64,000 nucleotides of DNA, from the NCBI GenBank assembly GCA_965205995.1, contig OZ242200.1, forward strand, positions 1,240,001-1,304,000. Reading direction: 5' to 3'. Positions 39,929 through 48,893 of this stretch are shown here, in pieces. The notes below the pieces were generated by a model. That model had not been told where the DNA came from, did not search any database, and saw only the letters and a program-made list of their open reading frames with translations. This stretch comes from MPNO01 sp965205995 (GTDB taxonomy: Bacteria; Pseudomonadota; Alphaproteobacteria; MPNO01). Position 1 is the first letter of the stretch. Every line of letters begins with the position of its first letter. Made by a program: the position numbers and the translations under genes.

Positions 39929-41476
39929 ATGCCACGCAGCAACAGACGCGAATTCCTGGCCGCCACCGGCGCGGCCGCGATCGGCGCCGGCGGGCTCGGC
40001 TCGATCCTCTGGTCCGAAGCGGCGCGCGCGGCGATCGGCGATACCCTGACCATCGCCTACAACCTGCCGGTGCCGTCATGGGATCCGACCACCGGCACGT
40101 CGGCGGTCAACCCCGCCCTCGCCTCGATCTACAAGTCGATCTTCGACCAGTATGTCGACCAGGCGCCCAATCTCGACCAGATCCCGGGGGTGCTGACCGA
40201 ATGGGCCTATACGGCCGACAATTCCGGCATCCGGCTGCGCGTGGGCTCCGGCCGCCGCTGGGCCGACGGCAAGCCGATCACCGCCGACGACGTGGTCTGG
40301 AACCTCAGGCGACTCGGCGATCCGAAGACCGGCAATCCGGTGCAGATCGTCTGGGGCAGCCTCAAGAACCTCAAGGCCGACGGCGACGTGATCACCGCCG
40401 ACCTCAACCCCTACCGGGCGACCATCCTGACCTGGCTGAGCTTCCTTGGCGGCTATCTCCTGCCGCCGCATTACTACGAGAAGGTCGGCAAGGAAGGCTT
40501 CGAGAAGGCGCCGATGGGCTCCGGCCCCTACCGGCTGGAACGCTTCTCCCGCGGCTCCTTCGCGCGGCTCAGGCGCAACCCCAACTACTGGGGCCCCAGG
40601 CCGGTCTTCGAGACCGTGGTCTTCAAATTCGTCACCGACACGTCGAGCCGGGTGGCGGAGATCGAGAGCGGCTCGTCCGACCTCACCCTCGATTTGCCGC
40701 ATGAGGAGTTCGAACGGCTCCGCAAGAAGCCCGGCCTCGCCGGCGTCGCGCACCCGGTGAGCGACATCGCGATGATCTTCATCAACGACATCGGCCCGAT
40801 GGTCGATGCCAATGTGCGCAAGGCGATGGTCCACGCGATCGACAAGAAGGCGATCGTGGAGCGGCTGATGGGCGGGCTGGCGACGCCGATCGACACGCTG
40901 CTCACGCCGCACTATGTCGGCTACAACCCGAAGATCTCCACGCCCTACGATCCGGATCTGGCGAAGAAGCTGCTGGCGGCCAGCGGCTTTTCGCGCGACA
41001 AGCCGGTGTCGTTCAAGATCCAGACCACGCGCGGCTACAAGCCCAAGGACTACGAATCGGTCCAGGCGATCGTCGGCATGTGGCGCCGCGTCGGGATCCA
41101 GGCCGAGATCGAGGTCTACGAGATCGCCAAGCACTTCCAGCTCCGCGCCCAGGACAAGCTGGCGCCGGCGGCCTATTACAGCTGGGGCAATTCCTCGGCC
41201 GATCCCGAGAGCTCGACCGGGCATGCCATGTTCGGCCCCGGCCCGCACGCCGTCTGGGACGGCAAGGAGATGACCGGCATCATCCTCAAGCTGTTCCAGG
41301 AGACCGATTACGGCAAGCGGATCGCGGGCTACGACGCGGCCAACAAGTACATCGCCGAGAACGCGCTGGTCCTGCCGCTCTGGCAGTTCCACCAGCCGGT
41401 GGTGCACAAGGCCGGGCTCGGCTTCAAGCCGCATATTGCGAACTTCGTCCTGCCCGCCCAGATGACGCGGGGCTGA
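39929..41476 (+). CDS. ABC transporter substrate-binding protein, peptide/nickel type (Tat signal)
   Basis: A 515-residue family 5 solute-binding protein. The N-terminus RSNRREFLAATGAAAIGAGGLG carries a twin-arginine signal (RREFL), so export is likely by the Tat route. The body shows the family features, including NPALASIYKSIFDQYVD, VTDTSSRVAEIESGSSDL and the closing YIAENALVLPLWQFHQP. The ATG at 39929 has GGGAGG nine bases upstream. It heads a five-gene operon with DppBCDF-like components. Substrate (peptide, opine, glycoside) is not determinable. Confidence 0.93.
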   Translation: MPRSNRREFLAATGAAAIGAGGLGSILWSEAARAAIGDTLTIAYNLPVPSWDPTTGTSAVNPALASIYKSIFDQYVDQAPNLDQIPGVLTEWAYTADNSGIRLRVGSGRRWADGKPITADDVVWNLRRLGDPKTGNPVQIVWGSLKNLKADGDVITADLNPYRATILTWLSFLGGYLLPPHYYEKVGKEGFEKAPMGSGPYRLERFSRGSFARLRRNPNYWGPRPVFETVVFKFVTDTSSRVAEIESGSSDLTLDLPHEEFERLRKKPGLAGVAHPVSDIAMIFINDIGPMVDANVRKAMVHAIDKKAIVERLMGGLATPIDTLLTPHYVGYNPKISTPYDPDLAKKLLAASGFSRDKPVSFKIQTTRGYKPKDYESVQAIVGMWRRVGIQAEIEVYEIAKHFQLRAQDKLAPAAYYSWGNSSADPESSTGHAMFGPGPHAVWDGKEMTGIILKLFQETDYGKRIAGYDAANKYIAENALVLPLWQFHQPVVHKAGLGFKPHIANFVLPAQMTRG

Positions 41477-41485
41477 CCTCCGGAC

Positions 41486-41511
41486 CCCGCGCCGGAGGGC
41501 TCCGGCGCGGG
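41486..41511 (+). other. Intercistronic hairpin between the binding-protein and permease genes
   Basis: A perfect inverted repeat, CCCGCGCCGGAG/CTCCGGCGCGGG, separated by GG, starts ten bases after the binding-protein stop and ends eight bases before the permease ATG. There is no T-tract. Such stems often protect the upstream message and lower downstream expression. Confidence 0.6.
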
Positions 41512-41519
41512 CGCCCTGA

Positions 41520-42527
41520 ATGTCGGCACGGTATTTCCTGACGCGGCTGTGGATGGCGGTGCCGACGCTGTTCGGCGTCGCCGTCATCGTGTTCGTGCTG
41601 CTCCGGGTGGTGCCGGGAGATCCGGTGGCGATGATGATCGGCCCCGAATCGACGGTGGCGGACGTCGAGCGGCTGCGCGCCTTCTACGGCCTCGACAAGC
41701 CGATCCTCGACCAGTTCGTCCTCTATCTCGGCAGCGCGGTGCAGGGCGATTTCGGCACCTCGATCACCTTCAAGCAGGATGTGACGACGCTGATCCTCGG
41801 CCGGCTGCCGTCGACGCTGGAGCTCGCCGGGTTCGCCATCCTGCTCGGCGTCGCGCTCGGCATCGCGCTGGCCCTCGCCGCGGTCTATTGGCGCGGGCGC
41901 TGGCCCGAGGCCGCGGTCGACGCGGTGAACGGGCTCGCGGTGGCGATCCCCGACTTCCTCTGGGCCCTGCTGCTGATCCTCTTCTTCGGCGTCCTGATCC
42001 CGGTGCTGCCGATCTCGGGCCGGCTCGACCCGGCGCTGCCGATCGAATTCGCCACCCAGTTCTACTTTGTCGAGAGCGTGGTTCGCGGCGATTTCGGCAC
42101 AATCCGCCTGCTGCTCTCGCATATGCTGCTTCCGGGCCTCGCCCTCGCTTTGCCCTTGACCGCGGTGGTGGCCCGGGTGCTCAAGACCTCGCTGATGGAG
42201 GCGATGGCGCAGGACTACGTGCTGCTCGCCGAGGTCAAGGGGTTCGGCCGGCTGCATATCCTGGTCCGGCACGCGCTCCCCAACGCGCTGATCCCGACGA
42301 TCACGCTGAGCGGCGTGCAGTTCATGTTCCTGGTCGGCGGCACGGTGCTGATCGAGCTGATCTTCGCCTATCCCGGGATCGGCAACCTCGCGGTGAGCGC
42401 GGTGGTCAACCGCGATTTGCCGCTGATCCAGGGCATCACGCTTGCCTTCGCGGTGCTGTTCATCGCGCTCAACCTGGCGATCGACATGACTTATGCGCTG
42501 CTGAACCCGAGGGTCCGGCATGGCTAA
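41520..42527 (+). CDS. ABC transporter permease, DppB-like
   Basis: A 335-residue inner-membrane permease with about six helices. The MSARYFLTRLWMAVPTLFGVAVIVFVLLRVVPGDP start is characteristic of DppB/OppB. The cytoplasmic coupling loop (EVKGFGRLHILVRHALPNALIPT) contains the EAA-type motif that contacts the ATPases. It overlaps the DppC-like start by eight bases. Confidence 0.95.
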   Translation: MSARYFLTRLWMAVPTLFGVAVIVFVLLRVVPGDPVAMMIGPESTVADVERLRAFYGLDKPILDQFVLYLGSAVQGDFGTSITFKQDVTTLILGRLPSTLELAGFAILLGVALGIALALAAVYWRGRWPEAAVDAVNGLAVAIPDFLWALLLILFFGVLIPVLPISGRLDPALPIEFATQFYFVESVVRGDFGTIRLLLSHMLLPGLALALPLTAVVARVLKTSLMEAMAQDYVLLAEVKGFGRLHILVRHALPNALIPTITLSGVQFMFLVGGTVLIELIFAYPGIGNLAVSAVVNRDLPLIQGITLAFAVLFIALNLAIDMTYALLNPRVRHG

Positions 42528-43341
42528 CGCGCGGCTCGTCTTCGGCGGTGCGGTGCTGGCGCTGCTCGTCCTCTGCGCGGTCTTCGCCCCGGTGCTGGCG
42601 CCGCTCGATCCGCTCGACCAGGATCTGCTCGCCCAATACATCCCGCCGGCCTGGTCGGAAAAGGCCGAGCCCGGCTACCTGCTCGGCACCGACTCGCTCG
42701 GCCGGGACGTGCTTTCGCGGCTGATCCATGGCGCCCGCCCGGCGGTCATCGTCGCGGTCCTGGGCGCGCTGTTCTCCGCCCTGATCGGGATTTCGCTCGG
42801 CCTGGTCGCCGGGTTCTATGGCGGCTGGCTCGACGCGCTGATTTCGCGCACGGTCGAGATTTTCCTCTCCTTCCCGCCGGTTCTGCTGGCCATCGTCCTC
42901 GTCGCGGTGATCGGCAGCGGCCTGCATTCCGTGGTCATCGCGATCGTGGTGATCGACTGGACGCGGTTCTGCCGCGTGGTGCGCGCGGAGGTGCTGGTGC
43001 TGCGCGAACAGGATTTCGTGCTCTCGGCGGTCAGCATCGGCCGCTCCCGGGCGCGGATCCTGATCGACGAGATCCTGCCCAATGTCGCGCCGCTGATTCT
43101 GGTCCTGTTCGCGCTGGAGATGGGGATCGCGATCATCGTCGAGGCGATCCTGAGCTTCGTCGGGTTCTCGTCTTCCAACATCGCGACCTGGGGCGGGATG
43201 ATCGCCGAGGGCCGCGAATATCTGCGCCAGGCCTGGTGGGTGATGACGCTGCCGATCGGCTGCATCATCCTGTCGGTGCTGGGCCTCAACATGCTGGGCG
43301 ACGGGATGCGCCAGAGCCTCGACCCGGTGATGTCGAAATGA
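42520..43341 (+). CDS. ABC transporter permease, DppC-like
   Basis: A 273-residue inner-membrane partner of the DppB-like permease. It shows the LLGTDSLGRDVLSRLIHGARPAVIVAV motif of DppC, five or six helices, and the EAA loop SAVSIGRSRARILIDEILPN. Start at 42520 overlaps the upstream gene and the stop overlaps the first ATPase start (ATGA). Confidence 0.95.
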   Translation: MANARLVFGGAVLALLVLCAVFAPVLAPLDPLDQDLLAQYIPPAWSEKAEPGYLLGTDSLGRDVLSRLIHGARPAVIVAVLGALFSALIGISLGLVAGFYGGWLDALISRTVEIFLSFPPVLLAIVLVAVIGSGLHSVVIAIVVIDWTRFCRVVRAEVLVLREQDFVLSAVSIGRSRARILIDEILPNVAPLILVLFALEMGIAIIVEAILSFVGFSSSNIATWGGMIAEGREYLRQAWWVMTLPIGCIILSVLGLNMLGDGMRQSLDPVMSK

Positions 43342-44219
43342 CCGCGTTGCTCTCGGTCGAGGATCTGCATCTTGAAATCCGCGCGCGCGGCGCATCCACC
43401 CCGATCCTGCGCGGCGTTTCGCTGTCGGTGGAGCGCGGCGGGGTGCATGGGCTGGTCGGCGAATCGGGCGGCGGCAAGACCATGGTCGGCAAGGCGATCC
43501 TCGGCATCCTGCCCCGGGCCGCGCGGATCGCCGGCGGCACCATCCGTTTCGACGGCAGGACCCTCGTCGGGCCCGGCGCGGTCCGGCCCGGCGGGCTTCT
43601 GGGATGCGAGATCTCGATGATCCTCCAGGACCCGATGACGGCGCTCAACCCGGTGCTCCGCATCGGCACCCAGATGACCGACGTGCTGCGCCACCATCTG
43701 GGGCTCTCGCGCGGCCGGGCCCGGGCGCGCGCGGTCGAGCTGCTGCGCGACGTGCGCATCCGCGACCCGGAGCGCGTCCTCCGCCTCTACCCGCACGAGC
43801 TGTCGGGCGGCATGCGCCAGCGCGCGATCATCGCCATCGCGTTCTCCTGCGAGCCCAAGCTGGTGATCGCCGACGAGCCGACGACGGCGCTCGACGTCAC
43901 GGTGCAGAAGCGGATCCTGCGGCTGATCAGGGAGCAACAGGCCCGGACCGGCGCGTCGGTTCTGTTCATCACCCACGACCTCGGCGTGATCGCCAAGATC
44001 GCCGACGCGGTGAGCGTGATCTATGCCGGGCGCATTCTGGAAACCGGGACGGCGGCGGACATCGTCGGCGCGCCGAGCCACCCCTATACAAGCGCGCTGT
44101 TCGAGGCGACGCCGCGCCACGACCGACCGGCGGCGGCGCTACGCCCGGTCCCGGCCGCGCTTGCCGAGCTTCTGTGGCGCGAATCCTACGCCTATGACGC
44201 GGAGCGCGGCGATGCTTGA
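43338..44219 (+). CDS. ABC transporter ATP-binding protein, DppD-like
   Basis: A 293-residue ATPase with Walker A GESGGGKTM (about residue 40; the usual Ser/Thr after GK is Thr), ILQDPMTALNP Q-loop, ELSGGMRQR signature and Walker B LVIADEPTTALD. The C-terminal oligopeptide motif HPYTSALFEATPR is typical of OppD/DppD. It is coupled to the permease gene upstream and overlaps the next ATPase by eight bases. Confidence 0.95.
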   Translation: MTALLSVEDLHLEIRARGASTPILRGVSLSVERGGVHGLVGESGGGKTMVGKAILGILPRAARIAGGTIRFDGRTLVGPGAVRPGGLLGCEISMILQDPMTALNPVLRIGTQMTDVLRHHLGLSRGRARARAVELLRDVRIRDPERVLRLYPHELSGGMRQRAIIAIAFSCEPKLVIADEPTTALDVTVQKRILRLIREQQARTGASVLFITHDLGVIAKIADAVSVIYAGRILETGTAADIVGAPSHPYTSALFEATPRHDRPAAALRPVPAALAELLWRESYAYDAERGDA

Positions 44220-45039
44220 GGTTCGCGGCCTCGCCGTCGCCCTCCCCGACCGCGCCCGTAAACCGCTGCTCGGCCCGGCGCCGCTAAAGACGATCCTGAG
44301 CGGGATCGACCTCGATATCGGCCCGGGGGAGGCGGTCGGGGTGGTCGGCGAATCGGGATCGGGAAAGACCACCCTCGGCCGCGCCGTGATCCGGCTGCTG
44401 CGCCCGAGCGCGGGCAGCATCCGCTTCGAGGGGCGCGACATCACCGGCCTCGCGGAGGACGAGCTGCGCCCGCTCCGCCGGCACATGCAGATCGTCTTCC
44501 AGGACCCGCAATCCTCGCTCAACCCGCGCCACCGAATCGGCGGCATCCTCGCCCGGCCCTTGCGCGCCTTCGGGCTGGCGGGTTCGGCGGGCGAGGCGCG
44601 GGACGCCGCCGTGGCGCTGCTCGAGCGGGTGGGGCTGCCGGCGGACGCCGCCCTGCGCTACCCGCACCAGCTCTCCGGCGGTCAGCGCCAGCGGGTGGCA
44701 ATCGCCCGCGCCATCGGCGTCGGCCCGCGCTTCGTCGTCGCCGACGAGATCGTCTCCGGCCTCGACGTCTCGGTGCAGGCCCAGATCCTCGACCTGCTGC
44801 GCGGGCTGCGCGAGGAGATGGGCCTCGCGCTGCTCTTCATCAGCCACGACCTCTCGGTGATCCGCGCCGTCTGCGACCGCGTCCTGGTCATGCTCGACGG
44901 CGAGGCGGTCGAGCAGGGCGGCTGCGCGGAGATTTTCGCGCGACCCCGGCACGCCTACACCAGGCGGCTGCTGGATGCGATCCCGCTGCCCGAGATCGAA
45001 GCCGGCTGGCTCGACCGGGACGACGGCGCGGACGAATAG
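44212..45039 (+). CDS. ABC transporter ATP-binding protein, DppF-like
   Basis: A 275-residue ATPase completing the importer. Walker A GESGSGKTT, Q-loop VFQDPQSSLNPRH, LSGGQRQRVAIARAI signature and Walker B VVADEIVSGLDVSVQAQ are intact. C-terminal HAYTRRLLDAIPLPE fits DppF/OppF. The ATG at 44212 overlaps the end of the DppD-like gene. It ends the operon. Confidence 0.95.
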   Translation: MLEVRGLAVALPDRARKPLLGPAPLKTILSGIDLDIGPGEAVGVVGESGSGKTTLGRAVIRLLRPSAGSIRFEGRDITGLAEDELRPLRRHMQIVFQDPQSSLNPRHRIGGILARPLRAFGLAGSAGEARDAAVALLERVGLPADAALRYPHQLSGGQRQRVAIARAIGVGPRFVVADEIVSGLDVSVQAQILDLLRGLREEMGLALLFISHDLSVIRAVCDRVLVMLDGEAVEQGGCAEIFARPRHAYTRRLLDAIPLPEIEAGWLDRDDGADE

Positions 45040-45113
45040 TGCTGGACGCGGCGGCAAGGCGGCGGGATCATCGGGCGGATTGAAACCAGGCCCGCGGGGC
45101 CGGGGAGGACACG

Positions 45114-46175
45114 ATGACTGGCAATATCTATGTCGGTGTGGGGCATTGGCAGGCGAGCGGGCCGAGCGTCCGCACCTGCGGCTTTTTCCGGCAGCGCCCC
45201 GGCGACGATAGCTGGCATCCGCTGACCCGGGGCCTGCCGGAGAACCCCGAGATACGCGCGATCCAGCTCCACCCCGAGGATGTGCGCGTGGTCCTCGCCG
45301 GCACCCAGGACGGGGTCTATCGCAGCGACGACGGCGGCGACAATTGGGCCTCGCTCGCCTTGCCCGGGGAGCTGCGGACGGTCTGGTCGATCGCCTTCGA
45401 CCCGGGCGACGCCGACACCGTGTTCGTCGGCGTCGAGGGGTTTGCCATCTGGCGCACGAATGACGGCGGCGGGAGCTGGGAGAAGCTCGACGTGCCGGCG
45501 CCCGGCGGCATTCCCGAATGCCCGTTCGCCACGCGGGTCACCCGCATCGCCATCGACCCCAACCGGCCCCGCCACGTCTATGCCGGGCTCGAAGTGCTCG
45601 GCGTGGTGCGCAGCCTCGACGGCGGCGACAATTGGGACGATGTGAGCGGCGACCTGCTGGCCCTCGCCGGGGCGCATGAGCATTTGCAGAGCGGGCTGCT
45701 CACCGGCGACCCGCATGAGGGCATGGTGGACATCCATGCGATTTCCATCAGCCGCAGCGAGCCCGGCAAGGTCTATCTCGCCAACCGCATGGGGCTGTTC
45801 CGCACCGAGGACGACGGCGAGCACTGGTCCGAGCTCGGGATCGGCCGGTTCTCTCCGATGACCTATGCCCGCGACATCCGCGTCTCGCCGCACGATCCGG
45901 AGCGCATCTTCGCCGCGCTCAGCCCGGCCTCGGTGAGCGACGCCGGCGCGCTCTGGTGCTCGGACGACGGCGCCAGGAGCTGGCGGCGCTTCGATGCCGA
46001 CCTTCCCATCGGCTCGACGCTGATGACCGTCGCCGAAAGCCCGGTCGACCCGGCCCGCATCTATTGCGGCGCGCGCGGCGGACAGGTCTTCGGCACCGAA
46101 GATTCGGGCGCCACCTGGCGCGACCTCCCACTCCCCGACGGGGTGTCGGGCATCTACGCGATGGCCTGCGCGTAA
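45114..46175 (+). CDS. Asp-box (BNR) beta-propeller protein
   Basis: A 353-residue protein made of repeating sialidase/sortilin-type Asp-box blades: SDDGGDNW, TNDGGGSW, SLDGGDNW, TEDDGEHW, SDDGARSW and TEDSGATW occur in order, about six blades. No signal peptide is visible and no sialidase arginine triad is recognised, so it is probably a scaffold or uncharacterised hydrolase. The ATG at 45114 has GGGGAGG five bases upstream. It may be co-transcribed with the importer, 74 bases upstream. Function unknown. Confidence 0.85.
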   Translation: MTGNIYVGVGHWQASGPSVRTCGFFRQRPGDDSWHPLTRGLPENPEIRAIQLHPEDVRVVLAGTQDGVYRSDDGGDNWASLALPGELRTVWSIAFDPGDADTVFVGVEGFAIWRTNDGGGSWEKLDVPAPGGIPECPFATRVTRIAIDPNRPRHVYAGLEVLGVVRSLDGGDNWDDVSGDLLALAGAHEHLQSGLLTGDPHEGMVDIHAISISRSEPGKVYLANRMGLFRTEDDGEHWSELGIGRFSPMTYARDIRVSPHDPERIFAALSPASVSDAGALWCSDDGARSWRRFDADLPIGSTLMTVAESPVDPARIYCGARGGQVFGTEDSGATWRDLPLPDGVSGIYAMACA

Positions 46176-46181
46176 GGGGGG

Positions 46182-46275
46182 CGTCCCTCGATACGGCGCT
46201 CGCGCGCCTGCTCGGGATGAGGGAAGAGAAAAAATCCCCTCACCCTGAGTAGCGGCGAAGCCGCGTATCGAAGGG
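46182..46275. repeat. Family A repeats, head-to-head pair
   Basis: 46182-46222 carries CCCTCGATACGGCGCTCGCG with GCTCGGGATGAGGG; 46236-46275 is a clean copy (CACCCTGAGTAGCGGC then GAAGCCGCGTATCGAAGGG) in the opposite orientation. Together they form a large potential hairpin after the propeller gene and next to the truncated TRAP gene. Confidence 0.75.
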
Positions 46276-46278
46276 CCT

Positions 46279-47002
46279 CTACTTGCCCCGCGTGCGCTCG
46301 GCCGCTTCCACCATCGCCTTGTAGACCGCGAGCACCTTGGGCTGGTCCTTGAGCACCGCCTCGCTGACCGTCGACAGCCGCCGCCGGAGCTCGGCCTGCT
46401 CGTCCGGCGCGAGCTCGGTGAGCACCCCGCCGGTCCTGGTCCAGATCCCGTAGAGCCGGTCGTTGAAGGCGATGCTCCAGGGAAGCATCTCCCGGTCCGC
46501 CTGCGCCGCCGCCTCATCGAGGGCCTGGCGCAACTCGCCCGGCAGCCGGGTGTACCAGGCCTTGCTGACCAGCTTGGCGATGCAGATGATCGATTGCCCG
46601 GCGCGGAGCACGTATTTGGCGATTTTCTGGTAGCCGAACGGCACGAAGACCGGCATCGCCGCCTTGTTGCCGTCGATGGTCCGCTGCTGGATCGCCGGGA
46701 TGACCTCGGCGAGCGGCATCGGCACTCCGGTGGCGCCGACCCGGCGCAGCGTCTCCAACTCGATCTTGCTGCCGAACACGCGGATCTTCTTGCCCCTGAA
46801 ATCGGCGAGCTTGCGGATCGGCGTCGTGGTCGCGTAGTCGGTATAGCCATCGCAGGTCATGCCGACCGTCTTCAGCCCCTTGGGCTCGCCGATCGGCCAG
46901 AACAGCTTCTTGAACGCGGGATCGTGCAGGGTGCGCTGGCCATGCGCGATATCGTCGAATATACCGGGCGAGGTGATGACGCCGTAACGCGGATCGACCC
47001 CG
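46279..47002 (-). pseudogene. TRAP transporter solute-binding protein (DctP-like), 5'-truncated
   Basis: The intact frame from the ATG at 46860 encodes 193 residues matching the C-terminal part of DctP-family binding proteins: KLADFRGKKIRVFGSKIELETLRRVGATGVPMPLAEVIPAIQQRTIDG, then FVPFGYQKIAKYVL. Reading the same frame further upstream, without a usable start, continues the family: RYGVITSPGIFDDIAHGQRTLHD and EPKGLKTVGM. The match stops where a family A repeat (47003-47072) begins, and the signal peptide plus about 100 residues are missing. No DctQ or DctM genes are present. It is best read as a remnant of a TRAP locus. Confidence 0.75.
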
Positions 47003-47072
47003 GTGAGGGGCCCCGCCCTGAGTAGCGGCCCCTCGGCTGCGCTCGGGACAGGCTATGCCGCGTATCGAAGGG
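47003..47072. repeat. Family A repeat next to the truncated TRAP gene
   Basis: Contains CCGCCCTGAGTAGCGGCC, CTCGGGACAGGCT and GCCGCGTATCGAAGGG, the family A variant with an insert. It directly abuts the broken 5' end of the DctP-like remnant, so deletion or rearrangement at a repeat may have removed the N-terminus. Confidence 0.7.
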
Positions 47073-47078
47073 TTGCGC

Positions 47079-47127
47079 CGGATTTCTCCGCTCCCCTGGA
47101 TCGTGTCCGGGGTCGGTCGAAACGGCG
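47079..47127. repeat. Family B intergenic repeat, partial copy
   Basis: Contains CGGATTTCTCCGCTCCCC and GGTCGGTCGAAACGGCGG, family B core and arm, diverged. It sits between the family A copy and tRNA-Val. Confidence 0.6.
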
Positions 47128-47136
47128 GATGGGGGA

Positions 47137-47211
47137 TGGTGGGCGCGGCTGGGATTGAACCAGCGACCCCTACGATGTCAACGTAGTGCTCTCCCGCTGA
47201 GCTACGCGCCC
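47137..47211 (-). tRNA. tRNA-Val (GAC anticodon)
   Basis: On the minus strand the 75-base sequence forms a full cloverleaf: acceptor GGGCGCG/CGCGCCC, D-arm GCTC/GAGC, anticodon arm CTACG-TTGACAT-CGTAG with anticodon GAC, and T-arm GCTGG-TTCAATC-CCAGC. The variable loop is five bases. The discriminator is A, and the CCA tail (47139-47137) is encoded in the DNA. Confidence 0.97.
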
Positions 47212-47308
47212 CTCGCCCACGGTTCTATCGCCTGGGGCGCCGGCTTGGCAAGGGTGCGACATTGCCGCGGATGACAGGGCAAAGGCGATCCGCTACATCT
47301 CTCGAATC

Positions 47309-48214
47309 ATGGAAAAAGCCACAGATCCGCGCATCCAGGCCACGGACCTCCACGAAGTCATTTGGCCGAAGGAGCAGGCGGCGCCGGTGGTCCTCGCCTC
47401 GCCCCATAGCGGCACCGACTACCCGCCCGACTTCGTCGCCTCCTCACCGCTCGGTCCGCTCGACCTCCGCCGGTCGGAGGACAGCTATGTCGACGAACTC
47501 TATCTCGGCGCCCAGGCGCTCGGCGTGCCGCTGCTGCGGGCGAATTTCCCCCGCGCCTTCGTCGATCGACGAGCCAACCGCGAGCCCTTCGAGCCCTTCG
47601 AACTCGACCAGGAGATGTTCGAGGACGAGCTGCCGCCCTATGTCAACGTCAACTCGACCCGGGTGGCGGCCGGGCTCGGCACCATCGCGCGGGTGGTCTC
47701 CAGCGGCAAGGAAATCTACGGCGCCAAGCTCCGCTTCGACGAGGCGTTGCGGCGGATCGACACCTGCTACCGCCCCTATCACGCAGCGCTTGGCGATCTG
47801 ATCGACCGGACCCGCGACCGCTTCGGCTATTGCGTGCTTGTCGATTGCCACTCGATGCCCTCGGTCGGCGCGCCGATGGACCCCGACGCGGGGCGCGGGC
47901 GCGCCGACTTCATCCTGGGCGATGCCTTCGGCACCACCTGCGACGGCGCGATCGCCGCCACCGTCGAGCGGGTACTGGGCGATTACGGCTACACCGTCGC
48001 CCGCAACAAGCCGTTCGCCGGCGGCTATACCACGCGGCATTACGGACACCCCGGCGAGGGCGTGCATGCGTTGCAGATCGAAACCAACCGCGCGCTCTAT
48101 ATGGACGAGGACGCGATCGGACGGCTTCCGGCGCTCGCCGACATCGCCAGGCATATGACATCGGTGGTGTCGGCGCTGATCCGCCTCTGCAAGGTCGATC
48201 TGGCCGCCGAATGA
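47309..48214 (+). CDS. N-formylglutamate amidohydrolase family protein
   Basis: A 301-residue zinc-dependent hydrolase of the N-formylglutamate amidohydrolase (HutG/FGase) family. Visible motifs are VVLASPHSGTDYPPDF (His near residue 33), LLRANFPRAFVDRRANREPFE, VDCHSMPS (about 178) and KPFAGGYTTRHYGHPGEGVHALQIETNRALYM near residues 232-262. The ATG at 47309 overlaps no upstream gene. It is coupled by ATGA to the GNAT gene. Histidine-degradation partners are not nearby, so the exact substrate is open. Confidence 0.93.
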   Translation: MEKATDPRIQATDLHEVIWPKEQAAPVVLASPHSGTDYPPDFVASSPLGPLDLRRSEDSYVDELYLGAQALGVPLLRANFPRAFVDRRANREPFEPFELDQEMFEDELPPYVNVNSTRVAAGLGTIARVVSSGKEIYGAKLRFDEALRRIDTCYRPYHAALGDLIDRTRDRFGYCVLVDCHSMPSVGAPMDPDAGRGRADFILGDAFGTTCDGAIAATVERVLGDYGYTVARNKPFAGGYTTRHYGHPGEGVHALQIETNRALYMDEDAIGRLPALADIARHMTSVVSALIRLCKVDLAAE

Positions 48215-48756
48215 TCGACGCCGCGCTTTCGACAGAGGAGATCGCGCTGCGCGACGCCGCCGAGGCGGATTTCCCGGCGATCGCCGGGATCTATGCCCGC
48301 CATGTCCGCTGCGGCACCGCGTCGTTCGAGATCGAACCGCCCGGGGTGGCGGAGCTGATCGAACGCTGGCGCGCGGTGAGCGCGGACGGGCTGCCCTATC
48401 TGGTCGCCGAGACCGGCGGCGAGGTGGCGGGCTTCGCCTACGCGGCCCTCTACCGGCGGCGCCGCGCCTATCGCTTCACCCTCGAGCATTCGATCTATGT
48501 GCGACGCGACGCGACCCGGCGCGGCGTCGGCGGCCTGCTGATCGAGGCGCTGGTCGAGCGCTGCGCCGCGCTCGGCTACCGGCAGATGATCGCGGTGATC
48601 GGCGATTCCGACAACGCGGCCTCGATCGGGTTCCACAAGCGGCACGGTTTCCGCCATGCCGGCACCCTGCCCGCCGCCGGCTACAAGTTCGACCGCTGGG
48701 TGGACAGCGTGCTGATGATCCGCCCGCTCGGCGACGGCGACGCCTCGCGCCCCTGA
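48211..48756 (+). CDS. GNAT N-acetyltransferase, phosphinothricin-acetyltransferase-like
   Basis: A 181-residue acetyl-CoA-dependent acetyltransferase. The LRDAAEADFPAIAGIYARHV start, EHSIYVRRDATRRGVGGLLIEALVERC acetyl-CoA loop and the closing IGDSDNAASIGFHKRHGFRHAG fit the PAT/YncA (MddA) branch, which acetylates phosphinothricin, methionine sulfoximine or similar. It is translationally coupled to the amidohydrolase gene. Downstream is the tandem RNA region. Confidence 0.92.
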   Translation: MIDAALSTEEIALRDAAEADFPAIAGIYARHVRCGTASFEIEPPGVAELIERWRAVSADGLPYLVAETGGEVAGFAYAALYRRRRAYRFTLEHSIYVRRDATRRGVGGLLIEALVERCAALGYRQMIAVIGDSDNAASIGFHKRHGFRHAGTLPAAGYKFDRWVDSVLMIRPLGDGDASRP

Positions 48757-48783
48757 GCCGGGCGCCGCCGCCCTCAACCGGAC

Positions 48784-48887
48784 AAAGAGGTGACCGCCCG
48801 GAGGGGAGGGTGGCCACCAGTTTTGGAGGGGCGTCCAGGCGGTGGAACTCTCATGCGGCTCCCCGGACAACTGAGCCGCGTACGGCA
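48784..48887 (-). ncRNA. Candidate structured small RNA, copy 3 (diverged)
   Basis: The most divergent copy, yet with the same fold. P1 is GCGGCTC (48879-48873) with GAGCCGC (48861-48855). Pseudoknot GTCCGGG (48868-48862) pairs with CCTGGAC (48839-48833). A CU-rich linker CCCCTCC leads to a hairpin GGTGGCCACCC/GGGCGGTCACC followed by TCTTTGTC. Relative to copy 1 both P1 and the pseudoknot have compensatory pair changes (U-A to C-G; A-U to G-C). It lies just after the GNAT gene, 33 bases beyond the end of copy 2. Confidence 0.58.
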
Positions 48888-48893
48888 CCTGGA

